A stretch of 64,000 nt of DNA from Penelope pileata. Its lineage: Eukaryota > Chordata > Aves > Galliformes > Cracidae. Every line of letters begins with the position of its first letter. Positions within the stretch are counted from its first letter, which is position 1. The notes beneath the pieces were generated by a model. The model was not told where the DNA came from. It made no database searches and saw only the letters and a program-made list of their open reading frames with translations. The stretch is taken from NCBI GenBank assembly GCA_013396635.1, contig WBMW01000226.1:1-64000 (forward strand), read 5' to 3'. Made by a program: the position numbers and the translations under genes. Positions 24,401 through 35,773 of this stretch are shown here, piece by piece.

Positions 24401-24644
24401 GAGCCAAATAATTCTTTTGAACTGTAAACCTACAACTATGATCTTCCAGCTTCCAAGCCAGTCTTGCCTTCCTACACTCATTTGTAGCTTTTCTATAAAT
24501 AAATAAGTAGTGTGAGTAGAATTTAAACTAATTTGCCTCCTCTGATCACCAAACCAGTCAAGTGCTGGAAGGTGGGTCAACTTGACCGTCTGCATAAGAT
24601 GAAAAAGCACAGTGAAAAAGCACAGCGAACAAAGCTGAATGTCA
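21490..24644. other. AT-rich noncoding DNA
   Basis: No gene or named repeat is recognised. Open frames are short and have no domain. A 13-bp direct duplication (GAAAAAGCACAGT/C twice) lies at 24601-24626, just outside the old LINE relic that follows. Confidence 0.6.
24601..24626. repeat. 13-bp tandem duplication
   Basis: GAAAAAGCACAGT is followed directly by GAAAAAGCACAGC. It is a two-copy tandem repeat next to the boundary of the old LINE fragment, and probably a replication-slippage product. Confidence 0.85.
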
Positions 24645-25117
24645 TTTACTTCCTTTCATGAAATGACAGCCCCAAATCTCTTGCTCTGTCCCCGAGAAGC
24701 TTCATGTAAACATTGAACAAGAAAGGCAACAGAGTGTAATGATGGAAAAACTTGTTCATGAGAATCCTCTGGGCAGATGAGCAATTGTCCAACATCACCC
24801 TCTGAGACCTCCTGGAGAGGAGAGACCAGAGTCACTACCCTGATATTTATCCATCCTTGCCAGCTTCTGCAGATGAGTCAACAAAACTTAATGGTTCATG
24901 TTAACAAAGGTTGCTGACAAATCTACAATAATCGGTGTGGAAACTCGACCTCTGTATTTTGCCAAGAGGAGATCATAGACCAATTAAGCCATTGTAGTCT
25001 TTGTACCTTACCTAGGCTGAAAGCCAGATTGAAAAGGGTCATGAAAGTCAAAGATGCCAGATGGTGTAACAGCTGTTAAACATAAACTTCTCAGTCACCT
25101 TCTTCACTACAGCAGTT
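24645..25117 (-). mobile_element. Ancient L2-like LINE reverse transcriptase fragment
   Basis: Read on the minus strand, conceptual translation gives ordered reverse-transcriptase landmarks in several frames: VVKKV near the right end, then FHDPFQSGF (about 25018-25045), a degenerate stretch corresponding to GTETAL, LVYDLLLAKYRG, IIVDLSATF (about 24905-24930), a diverged DH-like position (MNH), SVLLTHLQKL-like residues, and LPFLFNVYMKLLG (about 24680-24730). This order (QSGFRPG, then DLSAAFDTVDH, then LFNVYMKPLG) is that of L2-related LINEs and differs from the CR1 copies nearby. Multiple frameshifts and stops, and the ends fading into unique sequence, indicate an old insertion. The exact family is uncertain (L2, L3 or a related clade). 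Confidence 0.75.
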
Positions 25118-26800
25118 TAGACAGGGGATGACAATTGATAAAATTACCAATACAAAGCAGACATCTCAAATGCAAGTGTGTAGCCAATTATTAGAAAAAG
25201 GCTGGCATTTAGCTTTTCTGTGTACTGATGGGAAAAGTAAAGAAGATAACACTTTTACTTATTTGATCTTATGTCTGAAGAATAGTTTCATCCTGCCTTA
25301 TTTTACTGTGCTTATCATAGTTGAAATGTCCAGAATTCTTGGAATTTATCCATACATTTCTTAGCACTAAAAATGCCTTTTTTCTGTTGATGCTCCGATC
25401 TTGAGTTAGAAATCTGCAGTTTTCATTTGAGACCCAGATAATTTTATTAATCTGAAGAATACCTGCTGGATGCTGTTTTAATTTTAGCAATTCAGCTGGA
25501 CAAAACAAATTAACATCTTTCTCTAATGGTAGAAAACAAACTGATTGATCATATCAATCATAAATGTTACTATTTTGCTGAATTAATTTATCCATAAAAT
25601 TATATTTGAGAAATCATTTTAAAAAAATGCTTACTTATCACCAATTTTCAAAACACAGAAATACACACAGTTGCTCTGGTTTCTTACTCTATGACTGTGA
25701 AAAGTGAACTTTTTAAAAATAGGTTCTGATAAAAGCATATTTCTTCTGATGGCTACTGTGATAAATAGTGAAGAATGAGATGAAATTGGAATGTCTGTGT
25801 TCTAGGCTGCTTCAGCCCACTGCAGTCTAAGGTGTTCTGTTCTGGAAATGTCTATGTATAGTTGATAAATAAAGCTAGACTGCTGCACATACCCCCAGAA
25901 TTTACAGCTCTAGCTGATAAATGCTTAAGGTCATGTAAGCAATAGGCACTTAAGCTGTAATTCCTGAAGTTTAAACCTCTTTAAATCTGCTGAAAGAGAT
26001 AATCCATTAGGTTTTGTGATCCTCAAGCCAAAGCTAATACTGACAAATAGCATTGAGTTCAACCCAAAAAATAGCAAGGAAAGAAGTTTTCCCAGCTCTT
26101 GTAAAATAGCCTATTGATTAGAAAACTTGCCCAAGAAGAAGAAGGCCAGGCTCCAGAATTTCCACGGAATGAAGGAGAATGGACTGACCACAAAGATTTC
26201 CTTTTGAAGGTGTCTGAACTACATAGCCTGCAAAACTCAAATTGAATCATTCTCCCTGTTTACTATTGTTATGAGCTGCTGAGTAGGAATAAATAAAGGC
26301 TGAGGTTTGAGCAGTAGCAATAAGCTAGAGGAAGCCTCGTTCTGTCAGTGTCAGCTCATTGAAGACAGTGAGCCTGGTGGTCCCGTCACAGCTTCGGGGA
26401 TTACTTGTGAGTTTTACAGTTAAACAATTAAAGCACACAAGTAGCATTTGTGACATGGGCCTGAAGCCAGGAGGAGGCGGCTTTCTTGATATCAGACTGA
26501 TGGTCTACTAAGGTGTTTAACTTTTACATAAAGGCCTTTACTCACAAGGGCCTCAGAAATTCTTTGAATTGGGTACCTTTACGTTAAAGTCACTCTACAT
26601 AGTTAGAGGATCTCTTTTGGAGAATGGCAGTTGTAATCTAAAATTTTCCAGTGAGCAGCCAGCATGGAAATGAAGACACTGTCAGACGGTCTGGACTTAC
26701 TAAGCCACGTGAGACATAAGCAGTACACAGATACAGTTTTAAGTCAAGAAAACTCTACTCAGTAAACCACATTTTTAACAAGTATGCTATTTGTTTCTAG

Positions 26801-26941
26801 GTATGGATGTTCAGAAATCACCATCAGAAAAACAAAAGATTCCCTGACAGGAAAAAGAAGGGGAAAAGGCCTGAAAGACATTTACTTTACTGTCCAGAGT
26901 GGTAAAGAAACAGAGGATCAAGTACTGACTCTCACTTACTG
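26801..26941 (+). other. Possible internal exon, unidentified
   Basis: A pyrimidine-rich stretch ending in TTTCTAG (to 26800) and a strong GTAAGT donor (26942-26947) bracket 141 bases. One frame (first full codon TAT at 26802) is open across all 46 codons, and the length is a multiple of three, so the exon would be phase-symmetric. The predicted segment is basic (a KTK...GKRRGKG patch), followed by a more ordinary DIYFTVQSG stretch. I do not recognise a family. One open frame of this length between chance splice sites is not rare, so confidence is low. Confidence 0.2.
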
Positions 26942-26950
26942 GTAAGTGGA

Positions 26951-26967
26951 TTATTATTATTATTATT
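26951..26967. repeat. (TTA)n microsatellite
   Basis: About five to six TTA/ATT units immediately downstream of the candidate donor at 26942. Confidence 0.85.
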
Positions 26968-29729
26968 TTCTCTTTTAAACTTTTAAACTTTTTAACTTTA
27001 TGTTAATGCAGTGATTCGAAGAACTACAGGCATGTTTTTCTTTTCTCCAGTTATCAATGCCATCCTTACAATAGTAAAAAAGTGAAAGGAGTGATTCACA
27101 CTGATGATGTAGACAGCTTTAATACAACCTTTTTCCTTTACTTTCCTGTGGAGCTAATAAGTATCAGAAGGGAGTAAGAGATGACAGCTTTTGCACATGT
27201 GCATTTATGTTTTCAGCATTGCCTGTGTGTTCAAAAGAAAAATCACTGTGAGATTCTTTTTTATGTGATAATCTTTTGTTGCATCAATTGAGAAAGTAAG
27301 TAATCACTTGGGAATATCTACTTTATGCAAGTTCAAAAGACTCCCAAAAGAGAAGAAAGTCATACTTCTCTATATAATACAACAAATGGCAGAAAAGGTG
27401 GGTCATTCTCACTGCAAGCAATAGGACGCACAAGGTCAAATTGAACCCTTGTTTAAATCCACTGAAGTGGCTGGAGTTATCAAAGGAAACTAGACAATCA
27501 TCAGTGGACAAAAAATAAAACATTAAGAGAGTTGTTTTGAATATATGTAGTTTCATGTTAGTATTCACAAAGGCTATCAAAGGCTATTGATTTCTCAAGT
27601 ATTGCTTACTAACCTTCATCCTTAATCTAACATAAACATAATTCTAAACATGATGTATTTAAAACAGAACATGTCTTTATATTTCTATTTATATTCAAAT
27701 AATTATTCTCCTACGAAGTCTTTGAACAAAAGTGATTCCAACAACAAGTAAAATTGTTCAGTAATTATTTCCAGTATTTTCTCACTAGCCTTGTGTGTGA
27801 AATCTTGTATGTGAAGTGTGAAGATAATCTGAGATAACAGTCTTTCTCCAGTAGGTCCCCTACCACTACTCTTAATGTTGGCAGAAAAAAGATGAGAATG
27901 TGCTTAGCAGTAAGACTCAAGAGTTTGCCTTCAGAACTGTTGTATATCTGTGTCATTTATGTCTGTGGTTTCTGATAGCACCTTTCCACTTTGCTTCAGC
28001 TTTGGCAACAAAATGGACTCATACACACTACCACCCTCACGCTAGTCAAAGAATTCTAGCAAAGGATTATTTGTATTGCATTTTTCTCCTACACTCTCTG
28101 GAGGAGAAGTACTTTTTCTAGTTGTGTTAGTCAGTATTCTAGAAGCTTTTACTTTTTCCTGCAAATAGAGAGCACTCTATCGAGAATGCCCTTCATAAAC
28201 AGAACAATTACTCTTTTATAAAACAAGTATATTCAAAATGCTGGAACTTACTGTTAAGTGCCTTTTCCTAGATGGCAGTTTAGTGATGTTCAGCTGCGCT
28301 GTACAAACTTATGAAGAATTTTGCATATACTCCTACATGTAGTTCTGAATATTTTCTCAGATAATTAGTCTTAGTGCAGCATTGGTAGCCATAAATCTGA
28401 AGTTGCTGGATAAGCTTTAATTGTAGTGAATCAAATTCTTTTCTATTAGAATTTTTAGAAGGCTATACAAATTTATGCTTGACTATTTAAATAATATTTG
28501 CACTAGTTACCATTTATTTGTTTATTTTATTGCTTTGAAGAAATGAATATGTTCAGGGAAAAATGTTGAACGAGGATAGTTTCTTCAAGCAGAAGGTTTT
28601 TAAGCATTGAATTTAAATATTAGATGCAAGATTCTGTTGCACCTTCTTATTTGTTCTGTTGTTATATTTTATCTGCTGGCTTCATCAATTTTTGAATGTG
28701 AAAATATAAATGTATATTGTACCCTCCCTTCATTTTGTACTAATTAACAGCTTGTAATACATTCGGTAAGTTAGGTCAATGACACCTTCAGCAGTTATTT
28801 TGATATTTACTGTTGCTGGTCTACAGTTTTTCCTCAGCTACTGAAATGTTAACATATTCCTCAGGATTTCCAGAAAACCATTAATCCTATACTTCAGTGT
28901 GTGTATTCTTGCAAAGAGTCTCCAGCAGTAATTTTGACTGCAATTTTCAACCCAGCTGGTTGCAGAGCATCCACAGTGAATGGAATGAAGCCAGCACTAC
29001 TGTAAGAACATTCCAGACTCCTTGAGGATTAAATGTAGTCTTCCTTAGTTCCTGGCTTTTACTCTTGAGTTATACAGTATATTTTACATTATACAAATGC
29101 ACTATAAATTCATCTCAAAAAGCAGTGTAGTGAGCATTGGTTTTATCTGGTTGTTTTGTCAACTCAGTCTTTATGTGCTGTCTTTATTCTTCAAACCAGA
29201 GCATTTTTGTACTTCATGTATGATTTTGGAAAGTTACGTTCTGTTTATATTGTGGACAAACAATATAATTGACATCACTTGTGGCTCTGTTGTTATGTAT
29301 AATAGAGACTAGCGTCAACTGTACCCTGGTGATCAGGCAGTTCTGTGGCAGATTGCTAATCCTTTCTGGTTTGCACCATATTTCCTCCTACCTTGGTGAT
29401 TATAAAGTTTATTTTCCTAGCTCAATAGCCATCATTTAAAGCAGTAAATTATTTCTCAGTATCACAATATTCTTTGGAGTAATTCTATGGAGATTTCGTC
29501 CTCTTTTTAAATATGGAAAATAAACGACAGTTAAGTAATCTTCTTTAAGACCATAAACTGTATTGTTGCTTTTTTCCAAATACAAAAATGAAACGTTTGT
29601 TACCTTGTTAGCATGTGCAAAATTCATTCAGATTGTTACTCTGTGCATGCACGTACCACATAGGCCAGTTACTATATGCTCAGAGATGCTACATTCGTTT
29701 TATATTAAGTTGCTCCTATGATCACAGTT

Positions 29730-29960
29730 AATCACTGGAGATTGTTCTGTGCTTCTCTGGGGCTGGGGATGTTTACAATGAGCAATAGGAAAGCGCTAAT
29801 CCTCCCTTAGAGCTCTCCATCTGCAGAAGCAGATGACTGTTCATTTCGGAAATTTGTCCTGATACAGGGCAGGAAGCACATCTGCTTAATCACCCAAATG
29901 GCCCATTTTTATAAATGGATACTTTCTTTTATAACTATCATGTACAAATACAAACACAAA
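29730..29960. promoter_or_regulatory. Candidate conserved noncoding element
   Basis: This stretch has fewer low-complexity runs than its flanks and packs several transcription-factor-like words: paired CATCTG/CAGATG E-boxes in a 7-bp hairpin (29818-29835), TAATC and TTAATCAC homeodomain-like sites, and CC(A/T)-rich serum-response-like words in CCCATTTTTATAAATGG. It is non-coding in all frames. This is pattern recognition only; no alignment was possible. Confidence 0.2.
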
Positions 29961-30249
29961 CTCTACTGTAGTTTCAAAGATTGATTTCATTATTTTAATG
30001 GGTGATAATCCACATTATGGAGTAACATGGATCTTTTAGGGTAAAGCTTTTACAAACCACTTTATTAGAATATGCTACTTACAATTATAAGAGAGAATAA
30101 CAGAACAGTTGCTACTTAGTGTGTGTATGTATTCATATTAAAATACCTGAACTGACAGACATCTAGCAACTGTTTATTGTAAAACATTTGCAAAGGAAGA
30201 GTTGTATGTAGCATACACTTTGTCTGACCCAAACATGAGAACGTTATAG

Positions 30250-30468
30250 GTGGAATCTTTTGAGAGAGTGCTGACAGAAGCTCTAATCCGGTATCCTACA
30301 TACTTTCAATACTTCAGTGCTCAAAAGCAACCTTTTTTACTTGAAGGAACTTTTTTTCCCAGTGAGCAGCTATTGAGAAAACTTACCAAAAAATATCAGT
30401 ATGCATTTCCAAAAGAATTTTGGAAGATTTTTGATATATTGGGCAAACATAACCATACAGTGTAGTTT
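30250..30468 (+). other. Unidentified open frame without Met (possible exon or gene relic)
   Basis: A frame opens directly after a TAG at 30247-30249 and runs about 72 codons to a TAG stop. It contains no methionine codon; the first codon is GTG. The conceptual peptide has a protein-like mix: amphipathic (FERVLTEALIRY), aromatic (PTYFQYF), and basic-aromatic (KKYQYAFPKEFWKIF). I do not recognise a family. If real, it would be a terminal exon using the TATAG acceptor at 30249, whose pyrimidine tract is poor. It could equally be chance or a decayed coding fragment. Confidence 0.2.
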
Positions 30469-33400
30469 TCAAATTTTAGAATAATATAAAAATTATATCA
30501 TAATTTCCCTATTGTCAAGTTAGCATAGGCAGTCAGGGGAGCCTCTTAACTATAATGGAGAGAGGCTATATGGAAAACAGTTTATATACTGTGAAACTTT
30601 CAGCTTTTCAAGTACACTCGTGTCTTTTTTAAGGAGAGTGTGTGAGCTTGCGTAAGAGTTGATTTTCATAGACAGAGAAGAGGAAAAAGGAAGAGAAATG
30701 AGACAAGTGTTAATAAAGCATCAGACAGACCAAATGTGTGACAGTCAAGTACCTGTGCTGACATCTGAAGTGGAGCTCTTAAATGATTGACATGGTTTCT
30801 CTTCTTTCCCAGAGGATGTTATGTCAAAGCTGACTTATTTTGACTGAAATGCTTAATTTTGTTTTGGAAACTTGGCATATTTCCAACAGCCACAATTTCA
30901 TTAAAGCTTTCCCATTAGGGAAAATGACTCTCTGAAGTGCTTAAGTGTGGACACCATAGTATTCATCCTGCAGTACTTGTGAGGATTGCATAAAAACTAT
31001 GCGTAGGGCTCCTGGAATCTAGCACACCTGTGAGCACTCTTAGTGTATTATATGTAATGTACAATAATGTAGAAATACCATAACACGATGAATATTTTAT
31101 ACCTCTCCTGGTATGAAATATTAATTTGATCATTCATCTCTAATGAGCTAAATTAGAATCACAGTTGAAACATTGTTTAAAACATCCATGTTTATGTATC
31201 TTATAACAGAAGCACTTATTAAAGATCCCATGTATCAATCTGTAGACCATATTTTTCATCAGATCCCTGTCCTCCCCCCTCAGCCTGTCTGCCAAGTTAC
31301 TGAACTTTATATTGTCCACTTTTGCATATTAATATGAAAAAATCATAAGTATCAGGAAGAGTACAGAAGTGCAGTTGAGACTATGGAAAATACTCAAGAA
31401 CAAGCTGCAATTTTTGTTCATCCCACTTCAGTCTGGAGCAGATGCACAAAACTTCCTCTGTCTACTTCTTGCAGTCACAGTGTGAGAGCTTCTGACACGG
31501 CCACTCCAAATGACAGAGAAGCCTGGCTTCATTCATTAGCTGCAACCACAATTTAGACTCAGGTAGTACTGCAGACTAAAAGCAGTCATTTTCCATCAAA
31601 TATACTCATAGGAACGTGGAAAGTACAGGATAAAATTGTCATAAAAAATGGAGAAAAGTGAAAGAAAACATAAGGGGGGGGATGGAAAAGTAGTCAAAAA
31701 AACAAGGGGATGCCAGGTAAATGGCATCAGAATGCAAAAGGGCATGAAAAAGAAACAGAAAAGAGTAATCAAGAAGATGAAGGAAGCATATGTTAAGATG
31801 TAAGACATCAAGTGCAAATGTTTAAACATTACCTGTGTGTTCTGTCAGATATATCTAAAGGGAAATGTTTTATGCAGTCGTATTTTCAAGTTTATGACTT
31901 AGTAATTACATAGCCTGACTGCCTCAGAAAAGTGAGTTAAAATACTGTGTTTAAACTACTGAGCTGCTATCTCATCTGCCAGGTGTTAAACATTTCATAG
32001 CAGCTTGAGGACTCTATTTTTATGTACTATATGGCTTTAAATATTGTACAGATGTGAATACAATCACATCATTTTAAGTGTGCACATTCAATGAGGCATC
32101 TGTGTTTTTCACAAACATCATAATTACATAAAAGAGAGAATTGTGAATGAATTCTTTGGTCTATGATTTTAACATAAACATGTGGTAAATATTGTTAGCT
32201 CTCTATTAAAGGGGACATGGGCTAAATACAATGAGTATTGAGAAGAGGTATAATTTCCAACTGTTTTATATTAAATATCTGATCAGCATGGAAGTTTCCA
32301 TCTAAATCTCAGTAGCATAAAATAAATAGCTTTCATTTTATTTTTAAAGATTTTTTTCCAAAAAAAGGTGCAATTCATACAATTAAAAAAGAAAAAAATT
32401 AAATCAAACATACCTCCCCCCTCAAACACCAAAGAAACAGCTTTTAATTTTTACTAAAAAGAACAAATTGAATAAAATTGTAGCTTACATAGTTTAGAAG
32501 GATACATTCCTGCAAAATAATTAATTATTTTGTGAGGAGAAATGGAGACCTATATAAACTACTGCAAGTAATTGAAATACAGATACTTTTGTCTTTCAGG
32601 AGTGATTTACAATGCATTTCTGTCACCTGCCAGCCTCTGCTAGCTGTGGGTGGGATGAAATAACTACTTGCTGTCTTCTACCTGAAACAAGAACCTGACT
32701 GCAAACACAGCTCCTTTTCCAACTCTGCTTCATACTGGTAGGAGTGGAGGCAGTTGATCATGCAGTTGGGCTTCACTTAGTAGGTGTATTTTTCTGTGAT
32801 CCTTTCTCTCTGGTTTGTTGTGTCACTCCTTTACTCATAGTTTATAACAGAATGGGGTAGGCAGAAGTACGTGGTTAACAGGCGTCATATGGGAAACTCC
32901 TCGGTGTTATAGCTTGATCGTTTCAAGGGAAGGTCAAATCTATTGATTGAAACCATCTTCATTTTTTTCAAGGCTAACCTACAAACCTTTTGTTCCGAAA
33001 AGAATTAGGTGTTTCCATGTTATCAGACACAGTGAAGAAGGGGAGTGATGTGGTTTCCTTGTCTTTCTCAGGAGTTAGTTATGATTTTCCAGGTAAGACT
33101 ATGAATGAAGCTGTGCAAATGTAATTTCTATGTGATTGCTGTGAGTGTTAAATATGAACAAAACATGACTGAGCTTTTGCTCCAGAGCTTAACTTCACAG
33201 TTCCACAGATATATCCCTTGTGCTGAGCCACACTGTTCACGCAGCAAACGTTTTCTGTAAGGCAAATCTTTGGCCAATATGCCTTTCTTTCCTTTGGGGA
33301 GAGGGTATTGGAGCTGTATGGGAAGTATAGTTTGATTGGATTTTATAAGTCCTGTTCATTAGAAATATTTTACCATGTAATGATACGTGGTGATACAATT

Positions 33401-33821
33401 CCACTAGCAAAGCTATCTTTGTTAAGGTTGGGTCTTTCAAGTGTAGATTATGTAATGAGCAAAGTTGATCAAAATACATAGTTTCAAGAGTTTAAAAGCA
33501 ATAAATGATGCATTTTCATAGTTTGCTTTCAGGACTGAGTGTAGTCAGAGCATTTTTTTTTAAATGATTTAAAAATTGCTATAATTTTATAAGTAAATAA
33601 ACACAAATTTTTTGTCAAATGCAAGCTGCAGAGTATGAGAATTTTTTTTGACTTACATCACTGTAGCTCCGAGAGAAGAGCTATGGATTAGATTTCCATT
33701 GATTCTGTACCTAAAACCTATCCTGCTACCATGTCAAGTTTATTATATTCATACGTCTATTTGGTTATTTTGAACAGATAATAAAATCTGAAAGTACCTA
33801 CTGCATTTTTATTATTAGGTG

Positions 33822-33838
33822 TTTTTTTTTTTTTTTTT
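33822..33838. repeat. Poly-T run (T17)
   Basis: Seventeen consecutive T residues, with no adjacent retroposon recognised. Confidence 0.9.
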
Positions 33839-33884
33839 GACAAATTCAGCACATCCTGCTGAGGACAGAGTTATTATTACTACT

Positions 33885-34190
33885 GTAAAAGCATTCAGAA
33901 TGCATTTGCATGGCTTAATTGACCTTGAATAATGAAAACTCTTCCACTCCAGCTGATGTGAGATGGAAGGAATAGGCAGTGAGCCTTGCATAATCTTTCT
34001 ATTAAATTCAAACTGTCAAAATGAAAGAAAAACAGACTTAGAATTTCTCTAAATCACTTTCCTCTTTCCCCAATGACACAGAGATACGTAAAGACTCTGA
34101 AAAGAAGAAACAATTAGGCCTAATTTCAAGACATTTAATAATGGCTTATGTTTTCCATGGCTTGCGGAGCTCTTTACAGAGGTTACTGTT
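33885..34190. promoter_or_regulatory. Candidate conserved noncoding element
   Basis: A non-coding stretch with an octamer-like ATTTGCAT, TTAATTGA and ATTAAA homeodomain-type words, AGGCCTAATT, and a block around TTTTCCATGGCTTGCGGAGC. It lacks the T-runs common in the flanks. The call rests on word content only. Confidence 0.18.
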
Positions 34191-34314
34191 TCAGCAATGG
34201 TAGTCAGATTAGTCAGATTATTATAAATTCATAGAAGATTTTAAATTATTTTTTCTGTTAGAGGTTTCTGCTCACTGTGCACAGTACAACAATGCTGAGT
34301 TTTTCTGAGATTAC

Positions 34315-34336
34315 TCATCCATCCATTCATCCATCC
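34315..34336. repeat. (ATCC)n microsatellite
   Basis: Imperfect tandem ATCC units with one ATTC variant. Confidence 0.8.
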
Positions 34337-35068
34337 CCAATGTATAAGTCAGTCAGTCATTTCCACACTTTGTATGAGATGCTTGCTTTTCCCTCTAAAC
34401 TGTGGTGTCAGGGTTGTCTGATGCCTGGTCTTCAGATAGATTTCTTCTTAAACATTTACTTCAGCACCTTCATTTCTTCATGCTGTTGGTTTTTACTTGT
34501 TGAGCTTTATGCAGTTGTCTTAGTTGTCTCTTAAAGAGACATCGCAATTATGTCCAACATTTTCCTTCGTTAGTAGTGGAAAATAACTTCTGGTTGGTAA
34601 CTTTTCAACTGTCTTTCCTTGAATGCACCCTATTTTTTTATTATTATTATTTGAAAGCATATGTTTTTATACTTAATGTCTGATAGATAGGATCTATAAT
34701 CATATCTCAGAAAAAAGCACAGTTTGAGTTTATTTTTGTTTTTATTGGGTTTACTGAATTTTGTGAGTTCTTTTTATAATTCTGAAGTTGGGACTACCTT
34801 GGAACTACATTGTTTACTGTGATTGTAAACACATAGGTACAGCTGAACGATAATCCAAATAAGTTACTATAATGCACTTTACTAATCTTTCTGTCATACA
34901 ACTGCTGTATAATCTGTGAAGGTGAACTGGATTTTCTTCTTTCTCATGTATTACAAGCCTCCCTCTTCAGTTCATCATAATGTTTCCTGCTTGATGAAGT
35001 CTGAACGTGTTTCTAGAATTCTTACAATCTCCTAGTAACTTCTAGTTTTGTTTCCCCAAGTTAGTAGC

Positions 35069-35086
35069 TTTTTTTTTTTTTTTTTT
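35069..35086. repeat. Poly-T run (T18)
   Basis: Eighteen consecutive T residues about 150 bases upstream of the mariner element. No relation to it is evident. Confidence 0.9.
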
Positions 35087-35358
35087 ATTTCCATCCTCTG
35101 TGGTCTCTTAGCTGAATAGTAAGGTATGTATTTTGCTCAGAAGAAAGCCAGCTCCCTTTCCACATACTCCATTGCATGAGAAGTGTGGAAAAATACTTAA
35201 ATATCTGATTTGTCATTAAAATTATGAAGGCTGATCTGAAAGTAATGCCTCCTATTTTATTATGTTGGCTCACAATGTCAGAAGTTATGTTGGTGGTATG
35301 GCAGTAGAGGTTGACGCTTCCCAATAATATTCTGTTCCAATTTGTTGCCATGTGACAG

Positions 35359-35604
35359 ATGGCAGCAGAGGAACAGTCTGACAAAATGGTGTTTGACATG
35401 GAAGTGCGGATGAGGCAAAGGTGTGGGACTGAATTCCTTCATGCAGAAAAAATGGTGCCCATTAGCATTCCTCAACACTTGCTGAATGTTTATGGAGACC
35501 AAACAGTGAATGTGAGCACAGTGAGGTGGGGGGTGGTGCATTTCAGCAGTGGCAACAACATGAAAGGCAAGCCACAGTCTAGATGTCCATGCAGGTTTTT
35601 ATGA
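35359..35604 (+). pseudogene. Mariner transposase N-terminal fragment
   Basis: An ATG-started frame of 81 codons reads like the DNA-binding end of a mariner transposase: FDMEVRMRQRCGTEFLHAEK, then an IPQHLLNVYGDQTVNVSTVR helix-turn-helix region, then a GKPQSRCPCRF stretch corresponding to the usual DKPRSGRP linker. Full-length proteins of the family are about 340 residues and carry a DD34D catalytic triad, which is absent here because the interior is deleted. The fragment may still bind terminal repeats in principle, but it cannot cut. Stop at 35602-35604. Confidence 0.85.
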
Positions 35605-35608
35605 GCGC

Positions 35609-35734
35609 GGCATGCAGGCTCATTGCTGGTGAAAATGCATAGCTAATGGTGATGACTGTGTTGCAAAATAGTTTTTATTAGCTGAGAATTTGCTCTATCA
35701 AGCAGTGTTATTGTACTCTTTGTATCTGTTGTAG
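35609..35734 (+). pseudogene. Mariner transposase C-terminal remnant
   Basis: Just after the N-terminal fragment, another frame reads GMQALVHRW-like, CIANGDD and AENLLYQAVLLYSLYLL, then a stop (35732-35734). This matches the extreme C-terminus of Galluhop-type transposases as I remember it. It contains at least two premature stops (TGA at about 35630 and TAG at about 35669). Its direct apposition to the N-terminal part marks the internal deletion joint at about 35600-35612. Confidence 0.7.
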
Positions 35735-35773
35735 TTTCCACGGAAATAAACAGGAGGCATTACTTTCAGAGCA

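Larger units (their letters stand above)
25118..35231. other. AT-rich noncoding DNA, weak exon candidates
   Basis: About 10 kb without a recognised gene or transposon. It contains the exon-like intervals at 26801-26941 and 30250-30468, a TTA repeat at 26951-26967, two stretches that look like conserved noncoding DNA (29730-29960 and 33885-34190), a G8 run (31674-31681), a T17 run (33822-33838), an ATCC repeat (34315-34336) and a T18 run (35069-35086). The rest shows nothing that I can support. Confidence 0.6.
35232..35773 (+). mobile_element. Internally deleted mariner (Galluhop-like)
   Basis: The terminal inverted repeats share the exact 19-bp core TCTGAAAGTAATGCCTCCT at both ends: direct at about 35235-35253 and as the complement at about 35752-35770. 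Inside is the N-terminal third of a mariner transposase joined to a C-terminal remnant, so most of the catalytic domain is missing. At about 540 bp it is under half the roughly 1.3 kb of full-length mariners. TA dinucleotides lie a few bases outside both ends (35223-35224 and 35777-35778), but the exact target-site boundary is unclear. Resemblance to chicken Galluhop/Mariner1_GG is from memory of the terminal repeat and protein. Confidence 0.9.
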
